64,000 nucleotides of DNA. Origin: Aneurinibacillus sp. Ricciae_BoGa-3. Lineage in GTDB: Bacteria; Bacillota; Bacilli; Aneurinibacillales; Aneurinibacillaceae. Position numbers and translations under genes: made by a program. How positions within the stretch are numbered: position 1 is the stretch's first letter; each line of letters opens with the position of its first letter. The notes beneath the pieces are model-generated. The model saw only the letters and a list, made by a program, of their open reading frames with translations. It had not been told where the DNA came from and did no database searches. The stretch is taken from assembly GCF_028421645.1 (NCBI RefSeq), contig NZ_CP116887.1:1242001-1306000 (forward strand), read 5' to 3'. Shown here piece by piece: positions 9,910 through 19,133 of this stretch.

Positions 9910-10410
9910 ATGCAGAATGAAATGAATTACGGAACGGATTCAGGCTATGGAAAACTTCTTTTCGGTGTATTTGCAGGAGCGGCAGCAGGAGCAGCGGCAG
10001 TTCTCTTAATGGATAAATCTTCCCGTTCTATGCTTGCGGGATCTGCGTCTACCGTGAAAGATCTCACGCTCGAGATGGCCAAAGATTTAAAAAATGATCC
10101 GCAGGGTTTTGTGGATAAAATTCAGGAAAAATCCCAGGTGGTTTCTTCCATTGCCCAAGAAGCATCCAAATCCATCCAGCAAATTGCGGACAAGGCGTTG
10201 GAGGCGAAGGACCATTCCGCTGAAGCACTATCCGTTGCCAAAGATGCAGTGGATGATGTCATGGATGTAGCATCGAATGCTGCCAGTAAAATGAGCAGGG
10301 GAGCAAACGGCATGTCCTCAGGCAGCGGCTCATCTTCAAGCACCTCCTCTTCAGAAGGGTCTACCACATCAAGCAGTACAAATTCTGTGAACAACAGTCA
10401 GACCTATTAA
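9910..10410 (+). CDS. YtxH-like general stress protein
   Basis: 166 residues. A hydrophobic Gly/Ala-rich membrane segment (LLFGVFAGAAAGAAAVLL, about residues 17-34) is followed by an amphipathic helical region and a Ser/Thr-rich disordered tail (GSGSSSSTSSSEGS). This is the YtxH family layout. YtxH proteins are induced by general stress and lie at the membrane; no biochemical activity is established. A sigma-B-like promoter stands upstream and a strong terminator downstream, so it is a single-gene unit. Confidence 0.8.
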   Translation: MQNEMNYGTDSGYGKLLFGVFAGAAAGAAAVLLMDKSSRSMLAGSASTVKDLTLEMAKDLKNDPQGFVDKIQEKSQVVSSIAQEASKSIQQIADKALEAKDHSAEALSVAKDAVDDVMDVASNAASKMSRGANGMSSGSGSSSSTSSSEGSTTSSSTNSVNNSQTY

Positions 10411-10424
10411 GCAGCGTAACCGAC

Positions 10425-10455
10425 AGGGTGTCCCGAATTCGGGACACCCTTTATT
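10425..10455 (+). terminator. Terminator after the YtxH-like gene
   Basis: A perfect palindrome, AGGGTGTCCC-GAATTC-GGGACACCCT, followed by TTATTT. Confidence 0.85.
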
Positions 10456-10660
10456 TGGTTAAAAATAACTAACTAGCAGTAATATTGTAAAAAACATCGT
10501 TTGCAGGGTAAGATTATGTAATTCTTACAAATGTTTATTGATTGATCCATTTGCATAACGTTAGATAATCAACAGCGGAGTTACAATTTGGTTATAGGAG
10601 GGGCGGTTTATTTTCGTAATTCCAAAGCAATTTGTATCTAATTTTATGAGGAGATGAACA

Positions 10661-13600
10661 ATGAAGTCTAAACACAAAGCATGGCTGCCTGTCACACTTG
10701 TTATCGCCCTTATTACTTCCACTATTCCTTCTTTATTCGCAGCAACAGCACAGGCAGCTTCCCTCTCCGGTCCATCGCCAACGAATACGACCGTAAAAAA
10801 AGAGCGTGAAGAGCTTCCCAAATTGCGCAAGCAAAATTCTAAAACGTACGAAAATCCGAATGGTTCTTTTACAACGGAAATCTATCAGGATCCCATTCAT
10901 TTTAAAGATTCTACAGGCAATTGGGTTCCCATCGACAATACCCTAAGTACTGACAGCACAACGAACACCGTTGTGAATAAAGCAAACAATTTCCACGTGC
11001 ATTTCGGCAAAGACAACACCGCTAACGATCTTGTACAGGTAAGTAAGGATCAAACTTCGTTATCCCTCACGCCTTCCAGCCAAAATGATCCGATTCCCTC
11101 TAAATTTTTAACCAAAAAGATAACGGGAATGGGTAAGATTGATAAAAATGAAATCACATTCCCAAATATTTATCCGGATACCGACTTGCAGTATCAGGTT
11201 GGGGCTCAGAAAGTGAAAGAAAAAGTGGTGATCCATAAGAAACCGGATGCGACTTCGCCCACCCAATACTCTTTCAAAGTGAATATGAAAGGGCTCAACT
11301 ATAAACAAGAGCCGGATGGAAGCCTTACGTTCACAGATAGTAAAACAGGTACGCCTGTTTACTACATAGAAAAACCATTTATGTATGATTCGAATATCCC
11401 CGCAGGTTTTAATAGTGTCAAACCTGATGCGATTCCGGAAGGTTCGCGATCAGACGATGTGCAGATGAATGCCGTGCAACGAGGCAACCAGTTATACATT
11501 GACGTGATTCCGAATCAAGCGTGGCTGATGGATGCGCAGCGGGTTTATCCAGTTGTCATCGATCCAAGTATCGTTACCATCCAACCGGTCGATAATTCTG
11601 GAATTGATGCCAATATTCGCAGTTATACGCCGACCGCGACGGGTGGAGCTGACACAGAGCTGGGTGCTGGCCTGTATCAGGATACGACCAAATCAAATAT
11701 CATCCGTTCGCTGTTAAATTTTAATTTGTCTTCGATTCCAAATGATGCGTATGTTTTAAGTGCGGATCTGAGTTTATGGCTTTCCAGTTATTCGAGCGCC
11801 AATCCGATCGATATCAGTGCGTATCAAGTGACAAAAAAGTGGACGGAAAGCGGGGTAACATGGAATACAACAGATGGCACCACCGCATGGACCAATAAAG
11901 GCGGCGATTTTAATTCCACTCCCCTGAGTACCACAACGGTCACAGAAAATACGACGCAAACCAATTATTTTAGATGGAATCTCACTGACTTTATTGATAA
12001 GAATCGAAATTCTTCTAACTTTGGCATTCTTTTAAAGAGTAATTCGGAAACAACCAATATCTACAAGAAGTTTTACTCAAGTGATGAGCCGACAGCGACA
12101 AGTTATCACCCCATGCTCGCCGTCACCTATTATTCTACGGCCAGGCTGGGGCTTGAGCCATATTGGACGTATGATGCCCATGATGTGGCTGGAGGAAAAA
12201 GCTATACCAACATGACTACCGGCAACAATGTCGTGCAGGCTACCGATGTTTCCCTCAAAGGCAGAGGCGGAATGGGGATTAACTTCACCCGGACCTACAA
12301 CTCGAAAGCATTGGATAACACAGCGATGGGGTATGGATGGTGCTTTACCGGCGGTGATACGATTGTAGAACGGCAAGCAGGTGCAACAAAGGCGCTTGTA
12401 ACAGATGCGGATGGCACTACGCATGTATTTCCAATAGACCCGGTTACTGGTACATATTCCTCTCCGCCTGGCGAGTATTTATCGTTAACCAAGATCCTGG
12501 ATGCCACTGGCCAGCTTACCGGATATGATTTGCGCGATAAATTCGGCAATCTTACGCATTTTGATTATCGATTTACGACGAGTGAGTACAATCAGGATGC
12601 AAATACGTCCTACATTGGCTATATTCAAGATCGACATGGCAACCGAATCACCTATAATTACGACAACAATAATAACTTAACTTCTATAACCGATCCAACG
12701 GGAAGGCAAGTGACGATCGCTTACGGAACAAATGGAAAGATTTCGAGTGTCACGGACTTTGCCGGCAGAAAAACGGTTTACGGCTATGATGCCAGTGGCA
12801 ATCTTATGACAGTCGACAATTATGTCGATTCGACGAATTACCGCAGAACGCAATATAACTACGATGCCGGCCATAATTTAACACAAGTGATTGATCCGAA
12901 AGGACGATACACTGATTTTACCTACACGAATGAGGCCCTGAGTAAAGTGCAGGAACCGGATGTGTTGGCGCCGACTGATGGAGCTAACCGACCGGGAACG
13001 ACGTATAGTTATGATATACCGAACTACACATCGTCGCTTACGGATCGAAACGGCCATAAAACAACGTATAATTGTAATAGTAACTATGTGGTTACCAAGG
13101 TTTCGGATGCTTTAAATCGGGTTACGCAATACGGGCTTGATTCGAACTATAACAAGACACAGGTTACCGATCCAAATGGAAATGTCACGAACAATACCTT
13201 TGACAGCAGCGGAAACTTGATCAGTTCGTTGGATCCGGAAGGACATACGATTTCTTTCACTTACGATGCCTATAGCAACCCTACTAGCTCTACCGATGCG
13301 TTGGGAAAGAAAACCACGTCCACCTATAATGGGAACGGTGATTTGCTCTCTGTGACGGATCCATTAGGCCATGTTACAAGCAATACGTACGATGCTTACG
13401 GTAACCGAACAAGCACAACCGATGCCAATGGAAATAAAACGAGCTACGGATACGACGCGAATGGAATTAACCAAACCTCCGTTACCGATGCAGCTGGAAA
13501 AACGACAACAATGGCATACGATGGGGCTGATAATGTTACAACCGTTTCAGATCCAAACGGTCAAGTCACCAATCAGCAATATAACTGGCAAGATGAAGTA

Positions 13601-15310
13601 ACGCAAATGAACCAGAAGGCGTCTAGTTCATCAACAACCAGCACATATATGTTGACCCCACACTATGACGCTAATGGAAATGTTCAAAGCATTGCAGATG
13701 GAACGACTAATAAAAGTACATCTTATGGGTATACAGGTACAAATGATATTTCTTCACAGTCAACAGGCTCAACTCAACAGATTGGGTATCAGTATGATGC
13801 AAATGAAAATGTTACGGCGTATTCACCCATTTCTTCTTTAGGCCATAGCCTTTCATTTAGTTACGATGCAGTTGACCAATTAAAGCAGGTAAAGGATGCT
13901 ACAAGCCAATCGGTTATTGAAGATAATACGTACGATGCCAATGGAAATCTAACGGCTGCGCAACGGACAGGTGCAGATGGAATCACGCAGTCCAAGGTTT
14001 ATGACAAAGCTAACCGGCTTAGCAACATGAGTGTATCCAAAGGAACCAGCACACTTTTCAACTTTGGATATACCCGTGATGCCAATGGTCGGATTACTTC
14101 AGTAACCGATAACAACGGAACGACAAATTATGGGTATGACAATGCAGGACAATTAACTAACTATTCCGATGCGAATGGAATAACCACCTATACGTATGAT
14201 AATATTGGAAACCGGATGAGCAAAACATCTCCGAGCGGCACTACAACTTATACGTACAATGCGCTTAATCAGCTTATCAGCCGCAGTGGAGCAGAAGGAA
14301 ATGCTTCTTATCAGTATAATGATAATGGAGAGCTCATCAGTAAAAGTGGGTGTACGTACGGCTGGGATACGGATGGGAATATAACGAAAATCACCAAACC
14401 GGATGGAAGCATTGTACAATATACGTATGATTCCCAGGGCCGACGTACAGAAAAAACTGACAAGGATGGAACAGGCAAAACGACAAGAGATTTACAATAT
14501 CAATATGAGGATGCAACGAATAATATTGTCGCTGAAACGGATGTATTAGCCAATACAACTATCACGTATAGCTATGACCCTAACGGAACTTTGATTAGCC
14601 AAACACAAGGCGGTAAAACATATTATTATAATTACAACGGATTAGGGGATGTTGTAGCTCTTACAGATGCGACTGGAAATGTCGTTGTGAGTTATTCATA
14701 TGACCCGTGGGGACAAACCGTTAATAAAACAGGAACCTTGTATAATCCTTACACCTATCGTGGGTATTACCAAGATGATGAGGCTGGATTATATTATCTT
14801 ATAAATCGATATTACGATCCGGAGGATGGTAGATTTCTAAGTCGTGATCCAGATTATCCCGTTAATGGAAATGACTATATATATACGGATAACGATCCTG
14901 TAAATAAAGTTGATCCAGAAGGTGACAAAGCGTTAACAAGATATTCTGGTTATGATTGGTTATTTATTGCTGTAGGCGGGTTATTGGGTTACATGTCTGG
15001 AAATCTTTTACCGGATTACCATATCACTTATAGTAGTGGTTCTGATAAAACCTCATCTTATAAAGATATAACAAAACCGGGAAGTGTTAAGAATAGGAGC
15101 ACGGGTGTTTCGAAAGATACTTTTGAAAAGAATCTTATTAAACGAGGATGGAAAAGAAATGTATCAAAAGATGGAACAACAATAATTCTTACTAAAAATG
15201 GCGCAAAATATTCTTTGCGCGGAAAAGCAAACAGTCATACCGGCTGGACAGCTGATTTTTATCCAAGTGGAAGTAAGAAAGCAACTTTGAAAATTAGACT
15301 AGGAGGCTAA
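10661..15310 (+). CDS. Secreted YD-repeat (Rhs/WapA-type) polymorphic toxin
   Basis: 1549 residues. A Sec signal peptide (cleavage probably after ATAQA, residue 32) precedes an N-terminal WapA-like region, a DNRLRE-type beta domain (about 305-490), a DUF6531-like entry domain (about 500-590), then many YD repeats and the Rhs core ending in DPVNKVDPEG at about residue 1421. The repeats form a shell that encloses the toxin. The last 128 or so residues (from GDKALTRYSG) are variable and lower in G+C; they form a small Lys/Gly-rich domain (KRGWKRNVSKDG, LRGKANSHTGW) that I do not recognise for certain. A nuclease of the BECR type is possible. ATG follows GAGGAGATG. The immunity candidate starts 7 nt downstream. 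Confidence 0.92.
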   Translation: MKSKHKAWLPVTLVIALITSTIPSLFAATAQAASLSGPSPTNTTVKKEREELPKLRKQNSKTYENPNGSFTTEIYQDPIHFKDSTGNWVPIDNTLSTDSTTNTVVNKANNFHVHFGKDNTANDLVQVSKDQTSLSLTPSSQNDPIPSKFLTKKITGMGKIDKNEITFPNIYPDTDLQYQVGAQKVKEKVVIHKKPDATSPTQYSFKVNMKGLNYKQEPDGSLTFTDSKTGTPVYYIEKPFMYDSNIPAGFNSVKPDAIPEGSRSDDVQMNAVQRGNQLYIDVIPNQAWLMDAQRVYPVVIDPSIVTIQPVDNSGIDANIRSYTPTATGGADTELGAGLYQDTTKSNIIRSLLNFNLSSIPNDAYVLSADLSLWLSSYSSANPIDISAYQVTKKWTESGVTWNTTDGTTAWTNKGGDFNSTPLSTTTVTENTTQTNYFRWNLTDFIDKNRNSSNFGILLKSNSETTNIYKKFYSSDEPTATSYHPMLAVTYYSTARLGLEPYWTYDAHDVAGGKSYTNMTTGNNVVQATDVSLKGRGGMGINFTRTYNSKALDNTAMGYGWCFTGGDTIVERQAGATKALVTDADGTTHVFPIDPVTGTYSSPPGEYLSLTKILDATGQLTGYDLRDKFGNLTHFDYRFTTSEYNQDANTSYIGYIQDRHGNRITYNYDNNNNLTSITDPTGRQVTIAYGTNGKISSVTDFAGRKTVYGYDASGNLMTVDNYVDSTNYRRTQYNYDAGHNLTQVIDPKGRYTDFTYTNEALSKVQEPDVLAPTDGANRPGTTYSYDIPNYTSSLTDRNGHKTTYNCNSNYVVTKVSDALNRVTQYGLDSNYNKTQVTDPNGNVTNNTFDSSGNLISSLDPEGHTISFTYDAYSNPTSSTDALGKKTTSTYNGNGDLLSVTDPLGHVTSNTYDAYGNRTSTTDANGNKTSYGYDANGINQTSVTDAAGKTTTMAYDGADNVTTVSDPNGQVTNQQYNWQDEVTQMNQKASSSSTTSTYMLTPHYDANGNVQSIADGTTNKSTSYGYTGTNDISSQSTGSTQQIGYQYDANENVTAYSPISSLGHSLSFSYDAVDQLKQVKDATSQSVIEDNTYDANGNLTAAQRTGADGITQSKVYDKANRLSNMSVSKGTSTLFNFGYTRDANGRITSVTDNNGTTNYGYDNAGQLTNYSDANGITTYTYDNIGNRMSKTSPSGTTTYTYNALNQLISRSGAEGNASYQYNDNGELISKSGCTYGWDTDGNITKITKPDGSIVQYTYDSQGRRTEKTDKDGTGKTTRDLQYQYEDATNNIVAETDVLANTTITYSYDPNGTLISQTQGGKTYYYNYNGLGDVVALTDATGNVVVSYSYDPWGQTVNKTGTLYNPYTYRGYYQDDEAGLYYLINRYYDPEDGRFLSRDPDYPVNGNDYIYTDNDPVNKVDPEGDKALTRYSGYDWLFIAVGGLLGYMSGNLLPDYHITYSSGSDKTSSYKDITKPGSVKNRSTGVSKDTFEKNLIKRGWKRNVSKDGTTIILTKNGAKYSLRGKANSHTGWTADFYPSGSKKATLKIRLGG

Positions 15311-15317
15311 GAATAGA

Positions 15318-15932
15318 ATGAATGTTAAAGATGCATTTTTGATAGAAAGGGATGAATATGAAAATTTAAACGCACTAGTAAAAAAAGTATTTTTTGTAGA
15401 TAATCATTTACCCAACAGAGTATTTCAAAAAGACTATAAACATTTTTTCTTCCTGGAATTTTACTCAGCGATGGATGAAACATTTTGGGATAATCTTAAA
15501 CAACTAGCAAAGCTAACAAATGACAAATTTGTTCTTATGGCAGTGTTAAATCCTGATCCATTAAGCTATTACTTTAAAGAATTTAATTATTTTAATTGGA
15601 CTAAACTCCCAATTGAACTATCCTCTGATGATTATATGAACATTTTAAATTTGGCTCCAGATGAAAGCCCAGCTGATTCAATAATTGATAACTCTTATAC
15701 AATTGTATGGATTTCTCCTTCGATGGAATGGGCAATATGGGGGGAAAGGGATAACGGAGTGTGTGTTATAGGGTTTAAAAATGATACAAATGTTAGTGAA
15801 TATCTACCTTACATCCCGAATTGGCTAACCATTGATAATATGATTGTTAAAGAATGGGTTGGGCTTAATTATAAGGACTATAAAATACCGGATGATATAG
15901 CTATCACATTAGATAGTAATTATAAAAATTAA
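15318..15932 (+). CDS. Probable immunity protein for the adjacent Rhs toxin
   Basis: 204 residues, acidic, rich in aromatic residues (HFFFLEFYSAMDE), and markedly AT-rich compared with the core of the toxin gene. No family is recognised. The call rests on position: it follows the toxin C-terminus by 7 nt, as immunity genes do in polymorphic toxin systems, and has the size and lack of signal peptide expected for a cytoplasmic neutraliser. The ATG has only a modest ribosome site (AGGAGGC overlaps the toxin stop). Confidence 0.6.
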   Translation: MNVKDAFLIERDEYENLNALVKKVFFVDNHLPNRVFQKDYKHFFFLEFYSAMDETFWDNLKQLAKLTNDKFVLMAVLNPDPLSYYFKEFNYFNWTKLPIELSSDDYMNILNLAPDESPADSIIDNSYTIVWISPSMEWAIWGERDNGVCVIGFKNDTNVSEYLPYIPNWLTIDNMIVKEWVGLNYKDYKIPDDIAITLDSNYKN

Positions 15933-15964
15933 GTCACTTGAAATTCCCATAGATTAGAAGGGGA

Positions 15965-16372
15965 ATGAGGCTCCTTTTTTTCTTTGTATACCCTAATGGG
16001 GATTATGCTATCACAAGAAATAATCCTCAAATGACATTAGTTGGGATAATAGGAATAGGTGCTCTTTATACCTATCATCAAGCTATGTTGTTTGGAAATT
16101 ACGTAGCTAATACTGCGCGTCATATATTTTCAAGTAGAGGTCCGCAGAGCTGGCCTGATAGATTAACAGAAAAAAATCTTCCAGGTACTTTTATACCTCC
16201 GAAAGGAGGAGCAAAAAAAGTATACAGAAATGGGCGGTCAGGATATTTGGATTAAAACGGAAAATTATGGGTTGAGCCAAAAGGTAATGGAAGACATGGG
16301 GTTCCACATTGGGATGTTCAGGACAAAAGAGGAAAGCATAAGAATGTACCCGCAAAATTATAAGGAGGGGTA
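15965..16372 (+). pseudogene. Displaced Rhs toxin C-terminal cassette, broken by an in-frame stop
   Basis: The reading frame carries PNGDYA, the residue pattern found just after the Rhs core DPNG junction, then a membrane-like stretch and a toxin-like end. TAA at 16253-16255 interrupts it. The same frame continues without any shift for 38 more residues (NGKLWVEPKGNG, HWDVQDKRGKHKNV) to TAA at 16370. HWDVQ plus a terminal NV motif is common at the ends of Rhs-type toxins. A single nonsense mutation therefore appears to have killed this toxin tip. It has no Rhs core attached and no convincing ribosome site of its own. Confidence 0.6.
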
Positions 16373-16377
16373 GTTTT

Positions 16378-16524
16378 TTGCCAACTGTACAGATAATCAG
16401 TGACTTAAATAAAATGACTGATTTTGGATTATTTGATTTGGATGACGTTACTTTTAATGAATTATTTACTGATAACAAAGATGTTATATTTTTTAAAGAT
16501 ATAGGTAGACGTAATTGGTTTTGA
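16378..16524 (+). CDS. Small ORF, possible first part of an immunity gene for the displaced cassette
   Basis: 48 residues from TTG with AAGGAGGGG just upstream, 5 nt behind the end of the broken toxin cassette. It is acidic (FDLDDVTFNEL) with no recognised family. It ends in tryptophan-phenylalanine and overlaps the next ORF in another frame, so the two may be one immunity gene split by a frameshift. Confidence 0.35.
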   Translation: MPTVQIISDLNKMTDFGLFDLDDVTFNELFTDNKDVIFFKDIGRRNWF

Positions 16525-16901
16525 TCGAGAAAAAATTAACAAAAGTAGATTCTCAATCGTTTAATGGTATAAAAGGAACGATACACCTAAAAGAAAGTCC
16601 TGTGGAACCTGTTGAATTCCCAAACAGAAACGAAAACATGGATGACTCACTTAATTTAAAGAGAAGCACTCAAATTAATTTTAACAATCGTTTTGTCCAA
16701 GGGCTTGATGGGGCAAGCAATAGCACCTGTGATATTTATGAAGTTAGCGATACAGACTTTAAAAAATTATTTGGGAAAAACCTTATTTTGAAAGAGAAGG
16801 AAATTCCAATCATCGATAACCAGTTTTGGACTGCAAGCTTTTATATAAAACCCGTGGATAAAAAGCTTATTCAGAGGCTTGATGGGATTTTAGTTACTTA
16901 A
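16515..16901 (+). CDS. Possible immunity protein or its second half
   Basis: 128 residues from a TTG that lacks a clear ribosome site and overlaps the preceding small ORF by 10 nt in a different frame. It is AT-rich and cytoplasmic in composition, and no family is recognised (ends IQRLDGILVT). Position behind an orphan toxin tip suggests an immunity function. The dubious start suggests it is the downstream part of a frameshifted gene. Confidence 0.4.
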   Translation: MVLIEKKLTKVDSQSFNGIKGTIHLKESPVEPVEFPNRNENMDDSLNLKRSTQINFNNRFVQGLDGASNSTCDIYEVSDTDFKKLFGKNLILKEKEIPIIDNQFWTASFYIKPVDKKLIQRLDGILVT

Positions 16902-16972
16902 AATTTAACAAACTACTCGAGAATGGGGCTGTCCGGAAAGTGATAATTCAGCCGAGACAACCCCGAAGTTAA

Positions 16973-17794
16973 TTATTTAGGAATGTTCATTGTGATTGAC
17001 CATGGGCCAGGTATCCCAAATGTACCGTTAGTTTTCTTTACATTAATAACAGGGATACTAAACGTAACTTTTTTTGCTGATTTAGGGATAGGAGAAAATG
17101 TAAATTGCTGATTGTTCATTTGTAACTTCGTTGAATTTGCACCTGGTAACCACTTTAAGTCGGTCCCATCGTCCAACTTCATATTCGGCAATAAATTACC
17201 TACACTTGAAGGAGAAAAGTGCGTATCAACAATAACCTTATCCTTATACATCGTGATCGATTTTAAAGTAAGCGTATATCCTTCTTTTTGGACAGTTTTG
17301 TTAACATTGATTTTTCCAATCTTTATTGTTCCAGGGGGATATTGAATCAACAAATCGGCAGATGTTTGTGCTGCGGTGTTATCAAATAAATATTCAATTT
17401 TGACCACATAATACCCAGGGCGCAGTCCTATCTTAGAAGGTAAAATCGTTACTTTTTTTTGTCGTACATCCCCTTTGTTGAAAGAGATATGACTCCATTC
17501 AGGAATTGGAGCAGATAGTGAAGGTACTTGTTTTCCAATCGGATAAACAGCCAGTCTGCTGGACTCTAGGTTGATAGTTTCATCGGCCTTAAAATTTAGT
17601 GTTAGAACGACAGGATCTATTGAGTTAATTACGCTTTTATTTAGTGAAATAGTAGAACTAATGAACGTCTTAACCGCTGTATTAGCATTCCCTTTCATTC
17701 CGTAGGTCGTTTCCGGGTGTCCGCTTTCGCACGTGACTATTAAAAACAAAACTGTAAAGATTGAGATTAGACCTTTCCATATAGACGACATCAT
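16973..17794 (-). CDS. Secreted or lipoprotein-like protein, DUF5643-like, inserted in the toxin locus
   Basis: 273 residues. An N-terminal hydrophobic segment (about 5-22) ends in LIVTC, which resembles a lipobox but has Thr before Cys, so lipidation is doubtful. The body is beta-rich with two halves; the C-terminal half (YTLTLKSITMYKDKVIVDTHF) resembles the DUF5643 domain of Bacillus surface and anti-sigma proteins. It points against the toxin genes and separates two displaced Rhs cassettes. Its role is unknown. ATG follows AGAGGTAA. Confidence 0.5.
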   Translation of the reverse strand: MMSSIWKGLISIFTVLFLIVTCESGHPETTYGMKGNANTAVKTFISSTISLNKSVINSIDPVVLTLNFKADETINLESSRLAVYPIGKQVPSLSAPIPEWSHISFNKGDVRQKKVTILPSKIGLRPGYYVVKIEYLFDNTAAQTSADLLIQYPPGTIKIGKINVNKTVQKEGYTLTLKSITMYKDKVIVDTHFSPSSVGNLLPNMKLDDGTDLKWLPGANSTKLQMNNQQFTFSPIPKSAKKVTFSIPVINVKKTNGTFGIPGPWSITMNIPK

Positions 17795-17808
17795 TAATTA
17801 CCTCTAAA

Positions 17809-17859
17809 GTGGACCCCATCGTCAAGACACGATTTTTAAGAATTTAAGGTGGGGTCAAC
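17809..17859 (+). repeat. Fused IS-end-like inverted repeat scar
   Basis: GTGGACCCCATC and, 28 nt later, GGTGGGGTCAAC form an imperfect inverted repeat (10 of 12 when one is reversed). Ends of the TGGACCCC type are typical of IS3-family elements. The Rhs homology begins immediately after it. It looks like the two ends of an element whose body was lost, or a recombination scar. Confidence 0.35.
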
Positions 17860-19117
17860 TGGCAGGACGAATTGACTCATATGGACCAGAAGGCGTCGGG
17901 TTCTGCAACGAACAGCACCTATATATTAACGCCGCATTATGATGCCAATGGCAATGTAACCATTGTCGATGATTCGGCAGGTGCAACGAGTAAAACGACG
18001 AACTACCAGTATACGGCGACCAATGATTTTACGCCCCAGTCAGCCGGCACCACCAGACAAATCGATTACGGGTACGACGCATATGAAAATGTTACGTCTT
18101 ACACACCTGCTGCCTCATTAGGAAAAAGCCTCTCATTTGTTTATGATGCAGCAGACGAATTGAAGAAGGTAGAGGATGCCACAAGCCTGGCGGTCATTGA
18201 AGACAACACATACGATGCCAATGGAAATCTAACGGCTGCGTAACGGACTGGTGCAGATGCAATCACACAGTCCATGGGTTATGACAAAACGAAAACCGGG
18301 TTAGCAACATCTGCTGGTCCAAACCGATACTGTTGCAAACTCAACGATTACGTATTCATATGATGGCAGCGGGGGGCTTACCAGCCAGACTCAGGGTGGC
18401 AAAACCTACTACTACAATTATGATGGCCAAGGCAACGTTGTGAGTTTGACGGATTCCACCGGAAACGTTGTAGACAGTTATTCATATGACCCGTGGGGAC
18501 AAACGGTACAGAAAACAGGAACCCTATATAATCCATTCACTTATAGGGGATATTACCAGGATGAAGAGTCAGGTTTCTACTACCTTGTAAACCGGTATTA
18601 TGATCCTCAGGATGGGCGTTTTCTTAGTGAAGATCCTGATGGAGCAGCAGATGAAAGTCTTTACACGTATGTCAATAATGATCCGGTGAATGCTGTTGAC
18701 CCAGAAGGTAATATTAGTCCTGGTCTTCTGTACGGGGTAGCAAAAACAATCATTACAAAAGGGATCAAACTAGCACAATTTGTTTATAGCAAAGCGGCAG
18801 CAGGGGTTAAAAAGTTATTTGGTAAGGGTACAGGAAACCTTAATAGTTTACTAAAGAGTAAATCACTAGGAAGAGGTTCAACTGGTAGAACAACAGCAAA
18901 TAGTTTGCAAGAACAATTAGCTATGAAAGAAGTATTATCCAATCCTTTAAAAGGTGCTACTAGAGTCCCGACAAAAAACATGAATGACCCCAGATGGCTA
19001 GGTTCAGAAGGATGGGTAAAAATGCAAAAGGTTGTAAAGACTTCAAAAGGTAACATTAATATTCATTTTAATTACAATACTAAAACTGGAAAGTTTGATG
19101 ATTTTAAGTTTAAATAA
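17860..19117 (+). pseudogene. Rhs core remnant with a third toxin C-terminus
   Basis: The translated segments match the full toxin gene. WQDELTHMDQKAS to TYDANGNLTAA parallels the full gene around 13588-13971, then TAA (18241) replaces a CAA codon. About 500 nt of repeat coding are missing. The Rhs core then resumes from about 18320, and an open frame from 18440 runs through DPWGQTVQKTGT and DPVNAVDPEG to a new tip. The tip of about 136 residues (SEGWVKMQKVV, KTGKFDDFKFK at the end) is an ending often seen on Rhs proteins and differs from the other two. It may serve as a donor for tip switching. Confidence 0.75.
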
Positions 19118-19133
19118 TCGGGATGTGTTAAAG

